Part shown: piece after piece, positions 48,101 to 59,000 of the stretch | How the letters are laid out: the number at the start of each line of letters is the position of its first letter | Position numbering within the stretch: the first letter of the stretch is position 1 | Source: Triops longicaudatus | Lineage: Eukaryota; Arthropoda; Branchiopoda; Notostraca; Triopsidae | Assembly: GCA_022885665.1 (NCBI GenBank) | Contig: JAGQDJ010000058.1 | Location: forward strand, 62,342-126,341 | Direction: 5' to 3' | Length of the DNA stretch: 64,000 nt | Made by a program: the position numbers and the translations under genes | Notes under the pieces: generated by a model | Seen by the model: only the letters and a program-made list of their open reading frames with translations | The model's database searches: none | What the model was told of the DNA's origin: nothing

Positions 48101-50514
48101 GTGTGTCTGTTTAAATGAGCGAATGAATTTTACATGAGCCTCTTTCTCTTTCATCTATAGTTGGCAACCTGTTATTGATTTTGTGGAGTCAAAATATGAA
48201 GAGTACCTGAACGCCGAGTCAAGAGTTCAAAGAAAGCAAATTTCCGACTCGCGGGTTCACTGCTGTCTTTATTTCATCGCACCTGGACACGGCTTAAAGC
48301 CGTTAGACGTTGAGTTCATGAAGCGCTTACACGATAAGGTCAACATCATACCAGTGATCGCCAAAGCCGACACCATGACGCCCGAAGAATGCGTCCATTT
48401 CAAGCGACAAGTAAGGAAAGCTAACAACCGCATAGATAACTGTTAAACTCCCGTCCTGCGTACAGGTGCTCAACGAAATCGCTCAGAACAAGATTAAGAT
48501 CTACGAATTTCCGGAGCCGGATGAGGAAGAACTGCGCAAGGAGCAGAAAGCCTTGAGAGAAAGGGTTCCTTTTGCCGTTGTAGGCTCCAACGCCGTTGTT
48601 GAAGTTGATGGTCGCAAACTTCGCGGCAGAAGATATCCCTGGGGCGTTGTTGAAGGTGAACTATTTTCAAAATTACGTTAAAATTTTCCGCCTTAATTAA
48701 TGTTGTGTCATTCTATATATCATATCTATATTCACAGCTGTAATGAATAAGTCTCTGAGAGTGATATTTTTATAATTACATAAAGTATTTTAATATTTAC
48801 GTTGTTTAATTATCATAGACCGAACTCGATAACGTTTTGTTTGTGTTTCTAGTTGAAAACCTAGAGCATTGCGACTTCATTCCCTTGCGCAATATGGTGA
48901 TCCGTACGCACATGAACGATCTGAAGGAAGTGACTAATAATGTGCATTATGAAAATTACCGATGTCGCAAATTGGCTGGTGTGAACACCACTGATGGCAA
49001 GAGTAACCGGATATCCAATAAGTAAGTTTTTAGCACTTGAATGTGTTGTACCCTCAGTGTCGCATGACAAAGAAGGTCCTTCAGACTTTTTTCCTGAACA
49101 AATGGCTTTTTCTTATTCTCTCGGTGTCTGTACATAGAAATGACGTTTGATTGCCTTTTTTTTTGCAATTGCGTTAAGTTAGGTGCGGTAGAATTATATT
49201 GTTGTTTGGGGGTGGGGTGATATTGTGCATGGGTAGTCATGTGTGAAAGAAAGTGTGACTTCCGTCAAGAAGTGTACATAGGGTGATACTCGGTTCATTC
49301 GCTAACTGTACTTTCCCCCTTCAGCTTATGCCCGCAAAGGATCATGAACCCTTTAATTACGGTCTGGTAAGTCGCTGGGTCTTTTGTGTCGATGGGTGTG
49401 CGCGTTTCGTAACGACGTAAATTTCTTTTCTCATTTCCTGACCGTCTCGTGTCGCTATCTCTCTAGCATTCTATCGATGGCCTGAAACTTTTTCCACCTA
49501 TGTAATTTGTCACGTGAACCGTTTTATTACAGGAACCCCTTGGCACAAATGGAAGAAGAGCGAAAAGAACATGAGGCTAAGATGAAAAAGATGGAAGCAG
49601 AAATGGAACAGGTGTTCGAGATGAAAGTCAAGGAAAAAACACAGAAACTGAAAGACTCCGAATCAGATGTAAGTATATAACATTCACATGAGTATAATAG
49701 TTTTTTAGTAAATAAATAATTACATACGAGTTTTTCAGATGAGTAATAACAATCGCGTTTTATAAGTTTCTCAGCAACGGTTGAAGTCATATTATATCTT
49801 TGTTTTTCGGCTATGTGCTTGACGGCAAATACCGTATCCGTAATTACCTTTTGTTTTATGCTTGTAGTTACAACGCCGACACGAGCAAATGCGCAAATCA
49901 CTGGAGATGCAAGCTACCGAACTGGAAGACAAACGCAAAGCTTTAGAGGCTGAGCGTGAGAATTGGGAGGCGGCGAATGGCATTACAATACTTGAACTCC
50001 GCCAAAAAGATTTGGAGGCCAACTCCAAAGAGTAAGTTTCTTTTGCAGCTTTTAAAAACATGCTTGTTTGCTTTTGTTGGCTAATTTTCTGAAGCGAATA
50101 TGTAAATAGTTAATTTTTCGTTGCAAAATCACCAAAAATGTGCATGTTGGTTAATTGTCATAGGGGAGCGTCTGGGAGTACCGGCCATGGTCCTTTGGCT
50201 TCGTTCCGACGCTCGCTTTCTTTACGAGCGGGCTTACCGAAGTCCTAAATTTTCCGTAACAGACCAGAGAATCTCAAAAGAACAAAATACTGCTTGGAAC
50301 GGATAATACTCCTTATCTTTTGATATTAAGCTGAATCTCAACTGTGCACCAATTTTTCCTCCCCGTAGCTTTAACACTGCTTCTGTGTTTGCTGTTTTCC
50401 TGTGTCGTTATTGGTAGTTAATATTGGGTTTGGGGTCATGTCCCTTTTTCTTTTTTCTTTTGCAGGCAAGTAGACGGAAAGGAGAAGACAAAAAAGAAGA
50501 AAGGACTCTTCTAG
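45159..50514 (+). CDS. Septin, SEPT7/Peanut type
   Basis: GTP-binding filament protein of cytokinesis and the cortex. Exons: 45159-45659 (long N-terminal Ser/Thr/Pro-rich extension), 46929-47391 (ending FEFTLMVVG), 47823-48029 (P-loop GESGLGKST; switch DTPGFGD), about 48161-48411 (KAD in IPVIAKADTMTPEEC), about 48466-48655, about 48853-49021, about 49533-49668 and about 49867-50031 (coiled coil), with a terminal exon 50466-50514 ending KKKKGLF*. The motif NLPNQVYRRAVKRGFEFTLM is the polybasic region that binds phosphoinositides. LAQMEEER-EHEAKMKKMEAE and the coiled coil are those of SEPT7 and Drosophila Peanut. The N-terminal extension is much longer than in human SEPT7. Additional candidate exons are listed separately. 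Confidence 0.93.
45660..46928 (+). other. Septin intron 1 (coding)
   Basis: 1.27 kb between donor GCT|GTAAGC and acceptor GTTGCAG|AGCAAACG, both phase 0. A minus-strand open frame at 45739-46122 has no recognisable product. AT-rich in the second half. Confidence 0.6.
49325..49366 (+). other. Candidate 42-nt cassette exon of the septin
   Basis: Bounded by a strong acceptor (ACTTTCCCCCTTCAG) and a perfect donor (GTAAGT). Its 42 nt (14 codons) are in frame between the upstream exon (ending AAT AA) and the downstream exon (starting G AAC CCC), adding roughly LCPQRIMNPLITVW before NPLAQMEEE. It has no stop in that frame. It falls in the hinge just before the coiled coil. Confidence 0.6.
50164..50248 (+). 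other. Candidate alternative terminal exon of the septin
   Basis: After donor GA|GTAAGT at 50031, an acceptor ATTGTCATAG at 50163 opens a frame that continues in phase: a GASGSTGHGPLASFRRSLSL-like tail, then RAGLPKS and a stop at 50246-50248. The normal last exon (50466-50514, QVDGKEKTKKKKGLF*) lies further on. The alternative tail is rich in Ser and Arg instead of Lys. Confidence 0.55.
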
Positions 50515-51268
50515 CCGAAACACACATACACAAAATACACACATACAAGCACCTTCTCGTCTTCCTTCTGACCTATTATCCCATTTCTGGCTTAAGTTTT
50601 CTTTACCGATTTTACCGAATTTCCCTCCCCGGAACTGAAAAATAAATGCCAAGCTTTGACGGTTATGGGATTCATGAAAATAGTCCTCAGACCTAAATGC
50701 CTGGAACTGTAACTTTCCACCGCACTTTCTCGCTTATGTTTATAGTTATTAGTATTTTTCGGAACAAAAAAATGCTCGACATTCCAGTCATTTCAACGGT
50801 TTAGAGCGAAGCAGTTAGACCGAAAAAAAGAGAAACATTCAAATACTTCACACTTTACATTTTTGGCATGTGTAAGTAGTTTATGCCCGTTAATGGTAGT
50901 CCTTTTGTTTGGGTTTAATTTTCAGTGGGAGAAAAAATGCAACGAGTTTTATACTGCTGACCATTCTGTCCTTCCCTCTCACACCATGTGCCATGTGTGT
51001 TAGTTGTCTGTTTGTGAATGCGAGAAAAGAAGAAAGATGACAAGAGTTGGTCCCAATTCTACTCCTTTGTTTGAGTTTTTGTCTTCTACGTTTTTTGCCC
51101 CTTTTTGGTCAACTTGCTTGTAGAAAAAAAGCTTTTCCTTCCCGCTCCAGTTCTTTGTCTGGAAACTGTCGGACGCCTGCCTTGCAGTTTAGAGGAGTGC
51201 CGAGTTTAGCAATGATGGCGCTATGAAGTGACATTACATTGTAAAAGAATTAATTGTATTGAAAAAAT
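50515..51268. other. Tail-to-tail spacer of the septin and KIAA1143 homologue
   Basis: Holds both 3' untranslated regions. Plain sequence with A/T-rich runs; no other gene seen. Confidence 0.5.
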
Positions 51269-51867
51269 CTATGACTCTTCATCCTCTTCATTAAATGAAA
51301 GTAAAGCTTTTTGACGTTTTGCGTTTTTCATTGAGGGTTTGTCCTTTAAGGACTTTGAGGAAGGTTTTTCAGGTTCGGGGGCGGAAGCTGAAGATGCTTT
51401 CAGCGGTGGATTGCTTGCGTTTGACTTCTTGGGCGGTTTTTTAAATCGTATTTTTCCATCAGAAGGAACTACAAATAAAAAGAAAGTATGGTTAATGGTA
51501 CAAATACTGCTACTTATAAAATTAAAACAGCATTACTGTCATCTTCCACTTTCTCTGCTTTACTCAAAGAGTCTACTTCTTCGGCAGTTAAGTCACCTGG
51601 GTTAAGTACAACAACTGTAGGTTTCTCATCATCGCGGTCTTCTCTATCTTCCCTTTCTTCCAAAGATTGCTGAGATCTCTGAAATACATTTACACGACAT
51701 GAGTTTTACGAATCTACATATGAACTTTATTGTTTTTTTTAAAAAAAAAAAAAACATACTTTCGTGTTGATGTCGGGTCCTTCAACGTATCCTGCAGCAG
51801 CTTTCAGTCGTTTTATGAAAGCAGGTTCCTCAGGTTTATTAAACATGATATTATTTCTTTTCGACAT
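51269..51867 (-). CDS. KIAA1143 homologue, small conserved nuclear-type protein
   Basis: Three exons: 51867 to about 51760 (MSKRNNIMFNKPEEPAFIKR ... YVEGPDINTK), about 51679-51540 (RSQQSLEEREDREDDEKPTV ... VVLNPGDLTAEEVDSLSKAE) and about 51470-51269 (PSDGKIRFKKPPKKSN ... ending ALLSFNEEDEES*). The start MSKRN, the EPAF-xR-K...Y-EGP block, the PTVVVLNPGDLTAEEV block and the ending LLSF-E-DEE all match human KIAA1143. The function is unknown; it is a hydrophilic, charged, mostly disordered protein. The stop is at 51269-51271. Confidence 0.88.
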
Positions 51868-53071
51868 TGTTGTCCACAGTGTTTACAAACACACAACACC
51901 GAGTATGCATAAAAAGTAATAAGCGAATAAATATAGATTTTCTTAAATCGGAAAAGCATCACTTTAGCCATCTATGAGATATAAATTAAACTTGTGTTCA
52001 GGTCCTAACGTTTGTTCACCATTCTTGTACTCCCATTAATCCGATTAAGAAAAGGTGTCATCATCTCGTACTTCAAGGAATGTTTAGACAATGCAAATTA
52101 GGATATGGAAACTACTCCTCTTGAAGCGAGGATTCTGAATCTGTAAGAATTATTGCGCTAGCCCTTCAAATAAGCGAGAAAACTGAGCTTGAATATGTAA
52201 TTATGCCCTGAGGGCGTCTCAGGAGCCAAAAAGTTTGAAATCCCATAAGGATTAACATGGGAAAAAGTGCGATGCACGATGCAAGCATCATGCTTTTCGA
52301 GGTCTCGTTCACCCTTTCCTATCCCCTCTCCTGCTTCCCATGCTATTTCCAGCGGTAATCTTGGTAATCCCATTTTGTTGGGATACCATAGGAACCATAG
52401 GAAGCAGGACAGGGGATTTAAAGAGTCTTTTCCTCAGAAAAACCAAACTTTATACTCAGGGAATCGAACTCACGACCTCACGAATGTGAGGCCATGACTT
52501 AGACCGCTCCGCCATAGCACTTACTATGGAAAAGTTCTGTTTGAAATACAAATATTACCGGTGGTATGTTACCTATACAACTTGACACAGATGACAACTA
52601 GTACTGTCCTTTGATTATTTCTAAACTTCTTTCTGACAAAAAGTTTTTTTAAAAAGGAAATGCTATAACTTATGGTCATCCGTACAGTTTTTTTTTATTT
52701 TATACAAGTAGAGGAAAGTAAACCATTATTATTTATTTTGATAACGTGAACTATTGAAGCAACAGTGTTCCCGTTTTAAGACGTTTAATCGTCACTTTCG
52801 TGCGACACCACTGAGCAATCTGTGCCCCTCCTCCCACTATAGTTTATGATTTCTCGCAGTCGGATTTCGTTATTGCGAGATTTCCAACGGATCAAATTTG
52901 TATTGACGAATATCTCAATCTACAATATTGAAAACTTTCTGCAATTGATGCGCCTGGACTGCAGGTACAATTGCTAAGGAATACAGCTTTTTTTTTTAAT
53001 CTGCGCTACCCATTGGACTTTGCGTCTGACTCCATCCCACTAAAATTTCTGAGGTTCGCAACGATTTCAAC
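51868..53071. other. Spacer between the KIAA1143 homologue and TOM70
   Basis: Contains the KIAA1143 promoter, the SINE at 52160-52518 and the 3' flank of TOM70. No further gene recognised. Confidence 0.5.
52160..52518 (-). mobile_element. tRNA-derived SINE
   Basis: On the minus strand the head holds an RNA polymerase III A box, TGGCGGAGCGGTCTAAG (52498-52514), and a B box, GAGTTCGATTCCC (about 52459-52471), spaced as in a tRNA. The stem CCTCA-CATTCGT-GAGG lies between them. The D-loop form GGTCTAAG points to a Leu- or Ser-type tRNA ancestor. The anticodon loop and the missing acceptor pairing show it is no longer a functional tRNA. An unrelated 3' body of about 250 bases follows. The 5' and 3' ends and any target duplication are not certain. 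Confidence 0.75.
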
Positions 53072-55188
53072 TTACGACTGGCTCGGTACAGTGACTCCTA
53101 AAGATTCGGCAACTTTGCTTTGGGCTAAAGCCGCATCTTTTAATGAGAACAAATGGGATAGCTCGATTTCTGTCCTTGCCAACTCGATTGCTTTGTTGAA
53201 CATTTCGATTGCGCTCTTCAAATTACCCCTGTTGACGAATGCAAAGAAGTTTGAACATGAATTCATGACGAATTTCAGTAACGTGTTACTTACCGCTGAA
53301 CATCAATTGTCCCTAGTGTCTCATAGGCGAATTCGCACTTGGGGTCCAGATCAATTGCCGTGGTAATCATCTTGATTGCACCTTCTACGTCTCCTTCAGA
53401 CTGCAGTTTTAACAAACCGCGGTGAACGTAGGCCGTTGCATTAGTTTTGTCCAATGCGAGGGCTTTCTCAAAATACTCGTCAGCTTGCTTAAAGTCACCT
53501 TGCTCACTTAAAACCTAGCAATAAGTGAAACTAAAAGCTTCAAAGATAAGAAAATAATTTACTTGAGCATATAATAAAGGACACTCAGAACATTTGGGAA
53601 ACTTTTCCATGGCGTCTCGGAAGGCTTTCATTGCACCTTCGACTCGCTCCAAATCACGGCGGCCGACGGCTGCTCGGTAATCTGTGTACAGTTTTTGTAC
53701 ATAGGCCACGGGAAAATTGGAGTTAAACTTGACGGCTTTGTTGAAGTCTTGAATAGCTTCATCAACTCGATCCAATAAAATGTTCACTTGACCACGATGG
53801 TGGTATACGTCACTATTCTCTGCATTCAGTTTTTCGGCGTCATTAAAATCCGACAAGCTCTCTTGTGGCTTGCCAAGCTGCATATTCATAGAACCTCGCT
53901 TAACCAATGCATTCACTCTAATCTATATGAAAAGAAACATTAAGCAAACGTGTACGTGCTCAGATTAGCCAGTGCTCTTACATTAACATCCACTGCGCTA
54001 TTATCGATTAAGGAAGACAGGTCCTTGAAAGCTTGCTCATGGAGTCCTAAAAGAACATTCAAAGTAGCTTTGAGAAGAATTGCTTCATGATTTTCGGGAT
54101 TCGTCGTTAATTCTTCCTCTAAAGCTGGAAGAATGGCATCGAACTCTTGTTTCTTCAGGGCAAGCAAAGCAGCATCGAGGCCCCTAGTAAAATTAATGTG
54201 AACATTCAACTATTCAGCACACACACAAAAATTACTTGGCTGGTTCTTCCGTTTCAAACGTTGCTGCTCGCTTTGCAACTGGATCTTCGGCGAAGGATGC
54301 GAAATAGGTTTTAATAAAGTGATAGGATGGCATAATAGGTTTTCTGTTAGCCATCGCTTCTTTGGCATGCTGAAGTCCTAAAGAGTACACTTAAGCACAC
54401 TGCATTTTGCGTTACAGATGTGAACCAAATCGTACCCAATTCTTTAAGTACACGGTCGGCCAACATCAACGACGCTTGATTCTGGAATCCTTCCAAAATG
54501 CAAACGGCGGTTATGTCTTCTAGGCAATTTTGATTGTTTTTCAAGATTTCGTACGCTTTAGCACGGCGATTGAGAGCTTTCACGTATCTTTTATTCAGCT
54601 TCAATGCTTGGGTACAATCAGCCACTACTGCTTCATAATTCCTCTACCAAAAAAGTATTACTTAAGAACTGGATACCATTTACTTACTAATTGCTCATAA
54701 GCTGCAGCTTTGTTCTGATAAAATGTCGAAATGTCCAAATGCTTGTCAGCAGGACAAGCTAAGATAGCTTCTCGATAGTGTTTAATGGCTTCAGAGTAAT
54801 TTCCATTTTTAAAACACTCGTTGCCCTTGTTTTTCGCTACCTGGGCTTTCTTGAACGGATCCACTATCTCTTCCTCAACAGGTTTCTCAGAAGCAGCTGT
54901 TTCCTTTTTCTCTACATATTATTGTTAGAACTTTTCATTTTATATGCGTAAATGCCTACCTTCTACCACGTTAACAGTTTGCTGTGATTTTGACGCTTCT
55001 TTTGCTTTAATGCCGGCACTATTTGGTGGCTGTTTTATGCTAGTATCTCTCGTCAAATACCAATATCCTAGACCAATCGCTAACGGAGTACCTAAGGCCA
55101 AAGCTATTTGCCATTTTGGTATCGACGACCACGGGTTTTCGCTAGTTCCTGATGTTTTTCCCACATTTATGAACTTGGAAGCTGACAT
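53072..55188 (-). CDS. TOMM70: Mitochondrial import receptor TOM70
   Basis: Outer-membrane receptor for carrier precursors delivered by Hsp70/Hsp90. The ATG at 55188 starts MSASKFINVGKTSGTSEN, then a single N-terminal anchor (WQIALALGTPLAIGLGYWYL). TPR helices follow: KKAQVAKNKGNECFKNGNYS (the chaperone clamp TPR, near 54850), DCTQALKLNKRYVKALNRRA (near 54590) and ARAKAYEILKNN. The C-terminal TPRs include RGSMNMQLGKPQESLSDFND, YHHRGQVNILLDRVDEAIQD and FKQADEYFEKALALDKTNAT. The last exon ends SLGVTVPSQS* (stop 53072-53074). About seven exons with small introns. The clamp region carries the expected N and K/R positions. No defects were seen. Confidence 0.95.
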
Positions 55189-56041
55189 CGTGCTCGCGGT
55201 GGTTTAAGGAAAAACAACACACCAACGCCACAGTGGATAAATTGTAACTTCTACTAGCAATCACAAGAGACAAGGCGCCTATTCAAAAATAAAGGTGCGC
55301 GTTTATATCCCATGTAAAACCATATCGCGTTTGCATGTAATTTCCCACCCATTAATAAAATTTCTCAAAATATGCATTAGCTTACGAATAAGAGGACACA
55401 GAATTTTTCATTCTTCTGAATTATTGGATCACAAGTCTAAAGATAATTTATTTATTTTTTTCTTCTTCGCAAGCGAATGTACGCCATTGGCTCTATAAAT
55501 CATGGTCCATGCCTTTTCGATTTGAGACCGCTTAATTCTCAGAACCATTTTAAACACAGAATGTTACGGCAGTATTAAACGTCTGGACTTATGAAGAGTA
55601 ATTAAAAACCAGGTAACAATAGTCTCAATCTGCTCTGCGCCTTTATTTGGCACATACAGTGCACCCGACGTTTCCATTTCGGTTGCTTCAACATCTGTAA
55701 AGTTTTTCTTTCATTAACAAAGGCACATGGGCAGTGAACGGCAAGGGTGTTCTTGTTTTTCATTCACGCCAAACCATTTCGTCACACATTCGCTTTGCAC
55801 GAATTAGGAGTACGATATCTGCCCTTGAACGCCTTGTGTTTTTCACTTAACCGAAACATTCAACATTGCTAAAACCTACACAATTGCCTCACGATTTGTT
55901 CCGAAATTCTTCTATAAAAATTAAAGAGAGGAAACAAACAACAACAGTCCTTACACATGGGAATCCAGGATGCAGTGCAGCCCAAACACCAGCTTACGTT
56001 ACTAAAATAAAATTTTACAAAGTTTTTTGAAAGCCGATGGT
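55189..56041. other. Spacer between the TOM70 promoter and the USP9 3' end
   Basis: About 850 bases, both flanking genes on the minus strand. Short frames only; no repeat recognised. Confidence 0.5.
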
Positions 56042-59000
56042 TCATGGAGATCCCACGTTAAAGTGGCACTTTTGACTACTTTCTGGGCCCTCGTGCTCGG
56101 TATCCGCAAATGTTTCTGTATCCAGTTCCATGTCCGAGACGTCCACATCAGTAAACAATGCTGTTGCTTCCTCCAGCGTCACCTTTAATAGAACAATAAT
56201 AATAAATGCAAAAATCATACAGTAAAAATGAAAGAGCAAACTAAAAATTAAATTAAGAAAAAAATAGTTACTATAACTCGCAAATAAGGGATAAAAAGAA
56301 ATGATTCAAGAAAATAACAACAGAATTGAAATCGACAGTTAAACAAACATTACAAACCTGGGCAGAGGTAGTTCGCTGGAAAATTCTCGTATTAGACTCT
56401 TCGTTGGATTCAACACCAGAGTTCCACAGCGACGCCTCTAATTTTTCTTTCAGCCACGTCACTGCCCCTTGCCATTTTGCAGGAGCTTGCAATAAATAAT
56501 CCTTGGCGCTGGGCGACCGCGTTCCGAAGGTAACCACACATTTCATCAGCTGGTAAGCTCTCCGACTGTCTGTTGTTTGTACTTTTCCAAAAAGACCTAA
56601 GTTTAATGAAAAAGCAATTAAACAGTTTGCAAGTAAAATAGACCCGAGAACTCACTGAGCATTCCTTCCACCAAATTGTCATCGCTATCCACAAAGCCAT
56701 CAATGACGTATTGTAAGCGCTCTGAACTTAAGGTATCTTCCATCACCACGATATCATACAGTAACTGTGACAAGTTTTTCATTTCACTGGCGGAAACTGT
56801 GGCACATTGATGCTGTTATGGCGTACCCAGAAAAACACACAAATTTGTTTAAAACAATTAGATCAAAAGTAATTTAAAACAAACAGTCTAGCCTTACCAG
56901 AATTTCCTTCAACAAGGCTTTTGTAAAATCACGATTATTCTTAGCCACCGCTTTCAGCATATCGACAACAGGAGTCGGTGGCCCAGCCCCTTCACCACAG
57001 GCCTGGACTGCTTCCTGGAGAAACTGAGCGCATCCAGGTCCATAAAGCGCCCAAGCGACTTCGGCTGGAAGCGGTATACGAGAGAGGGGGGCATCCGATG
57101 AGGAAGGGGAACAGGGACTATTTAATTCGCAGGCAGAAATCATCGTTGCAAGCGTGCTATGTAAATCGACAAAATCACGACTCTGGGAGGGACTCCAGCG
57201 TCGTGAGAGCGTTGAAGGCGGTGAAGGTAACGGAAGAGGGGATTTGGAGGGAGTGACCGGTCTGGATGAGGGCGACATGGCCGAAAATCGTACTCCCACC
57301 CTCTCCGGGCCAAAAAGAAATACGAGTAGCTTATGGAAGCCTCCTAGACTGAACAAATGCTGACACTGTCCAGCGCCCTAAAAAAAAGTCACGAGAACAA
57401 TGGTAAAGAATTTTTTTCCATGCCACTTTTGACTTTCAGTCATCAATATCAATTACCATTCGAGCATAGGCCAATACTAATCCGAAGTATTCTGTGCAAG
57501 TTTTACAGTTTTCTGGCACGTCTTTATCCAGCAAGGCCAAAAACGCTTCAACTAGCTTATTCAAGTCTTGCTGAGTCTACAAAATTTGCAAAATAAAGAT
57601 TAAGAATCAATGTTCAAATTTCGACATTGATTAACATACCGTTTTGCCACCTTGGTTAAAGTAATTTTCAAGAGTGTTTTCTAAGATTTTGGCAAAATAG
57701 TGCCTAACAGATCTATTCGGGCTTTCCAACAAAAATGGCCTGAAAAAATAAAATAGACGGATCCGATAGCAAAATTTTAAGGTATGTACCTTATATGTCG
57801 AAGCCCGTCCGATGATGAGAAGTAGGATATTAACCACTGAGCAGCTTGCACAGGTGTTGTCAATTGCTTAAAAACGTCCAACCAGGCTTCCAAATTGATA
57901 CTGTCCCTTTGCTTCAATCTTAAAAACGTGTGACAGATGAAATTGATGGCTAAGGAAAGTAAAGGAAGACACAGCGACGCCCCTTCATGTTGAATTTTCT
58001 CCTAGTCGAAAAGATAAACTCCAATAATGCATCTATGAACACTAGTGTTACTTACTAGGTTGACTCGACAGAGGCGAAGGACAAAGTCATAATATTCAGG
58101 ACAATAAACGTCTCTGGAACGCATAAAACGCAGGTTGTCCTCCCGAACGAGCTGTTGAACTTTGGGTGGAACATGAGCGTCAAAAATGCCCCGCTGTTCG
58201 CCGTGATGCAGTAATTCCGACAGCTGACTCAAGCTATCCGATCCTCTAACGGGCTGAAGCGATCTTCTCGCCGACCCACTAATTAGAGCCATAAGCAAAA
58301 TTTTCTTATGTTTTTTTCACGCTTGCTAACCTCAAACTGGCTCTAAACGAGCGGCTACGTGTCACTACACCTTTCCGTGGCGATTTAGGAGTTTTCAACC
58401 CGTCTTCAACCTGGTCGTAGAACAGGATATAGGCGTTCCAGTATCGTTGGCGAGTCTCCGGAAATCCGTTGCCTATAAACTTTATGCTTTAAGGCCACTA
58501 ACCAAAAGGTAAACGAGAACTTACGGGAATCGTTTTGTTTAGCTTTATAAGTGCCCCCAAAGCATTCCGCCTCTAGTGTTACGTCGTTCATATCAAATTC
58601 CTCTACACTAGTATCGTTGAATTTCAGCCACCTGCTGGTGCTGTTCGGATTTCTGGGATCCCTGGATAATAAAGGGTTTGAAATTCTCTTTCGTTTTTTT
58701 TCTGAAATATAATTACTTTCGTTCTTTGATGTACGAATAATAGTGTCCAGCACTAGCTTGGCCACTATGAACCACAATCCCCACCAGTTCGTAATTACTG
58801 GTCGAAAACTTCGTGTTGGGGAAGGATGCTGAGAGACGCTTATTTTTTGTACTTGAGGTGTCGCCCAGCTCTGACGACCTTTCTCGTTCTGCTATTCCAT
58901 CCGCAGTATAGGGAGCCATATCTAACGTCCAGGGAAACTATAACAAGAGTCGTTTAATTTTTATCACTATCTTTTTTTATAAGTGAAGTTGAGTGAGTAT

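Noticed and set aside
52440..52518. Functional tRNA gene
   Set aside because: A and B boxes are present but the anticodon loop is irregular and the acceptor stem does not pair, so a SINE fits better.
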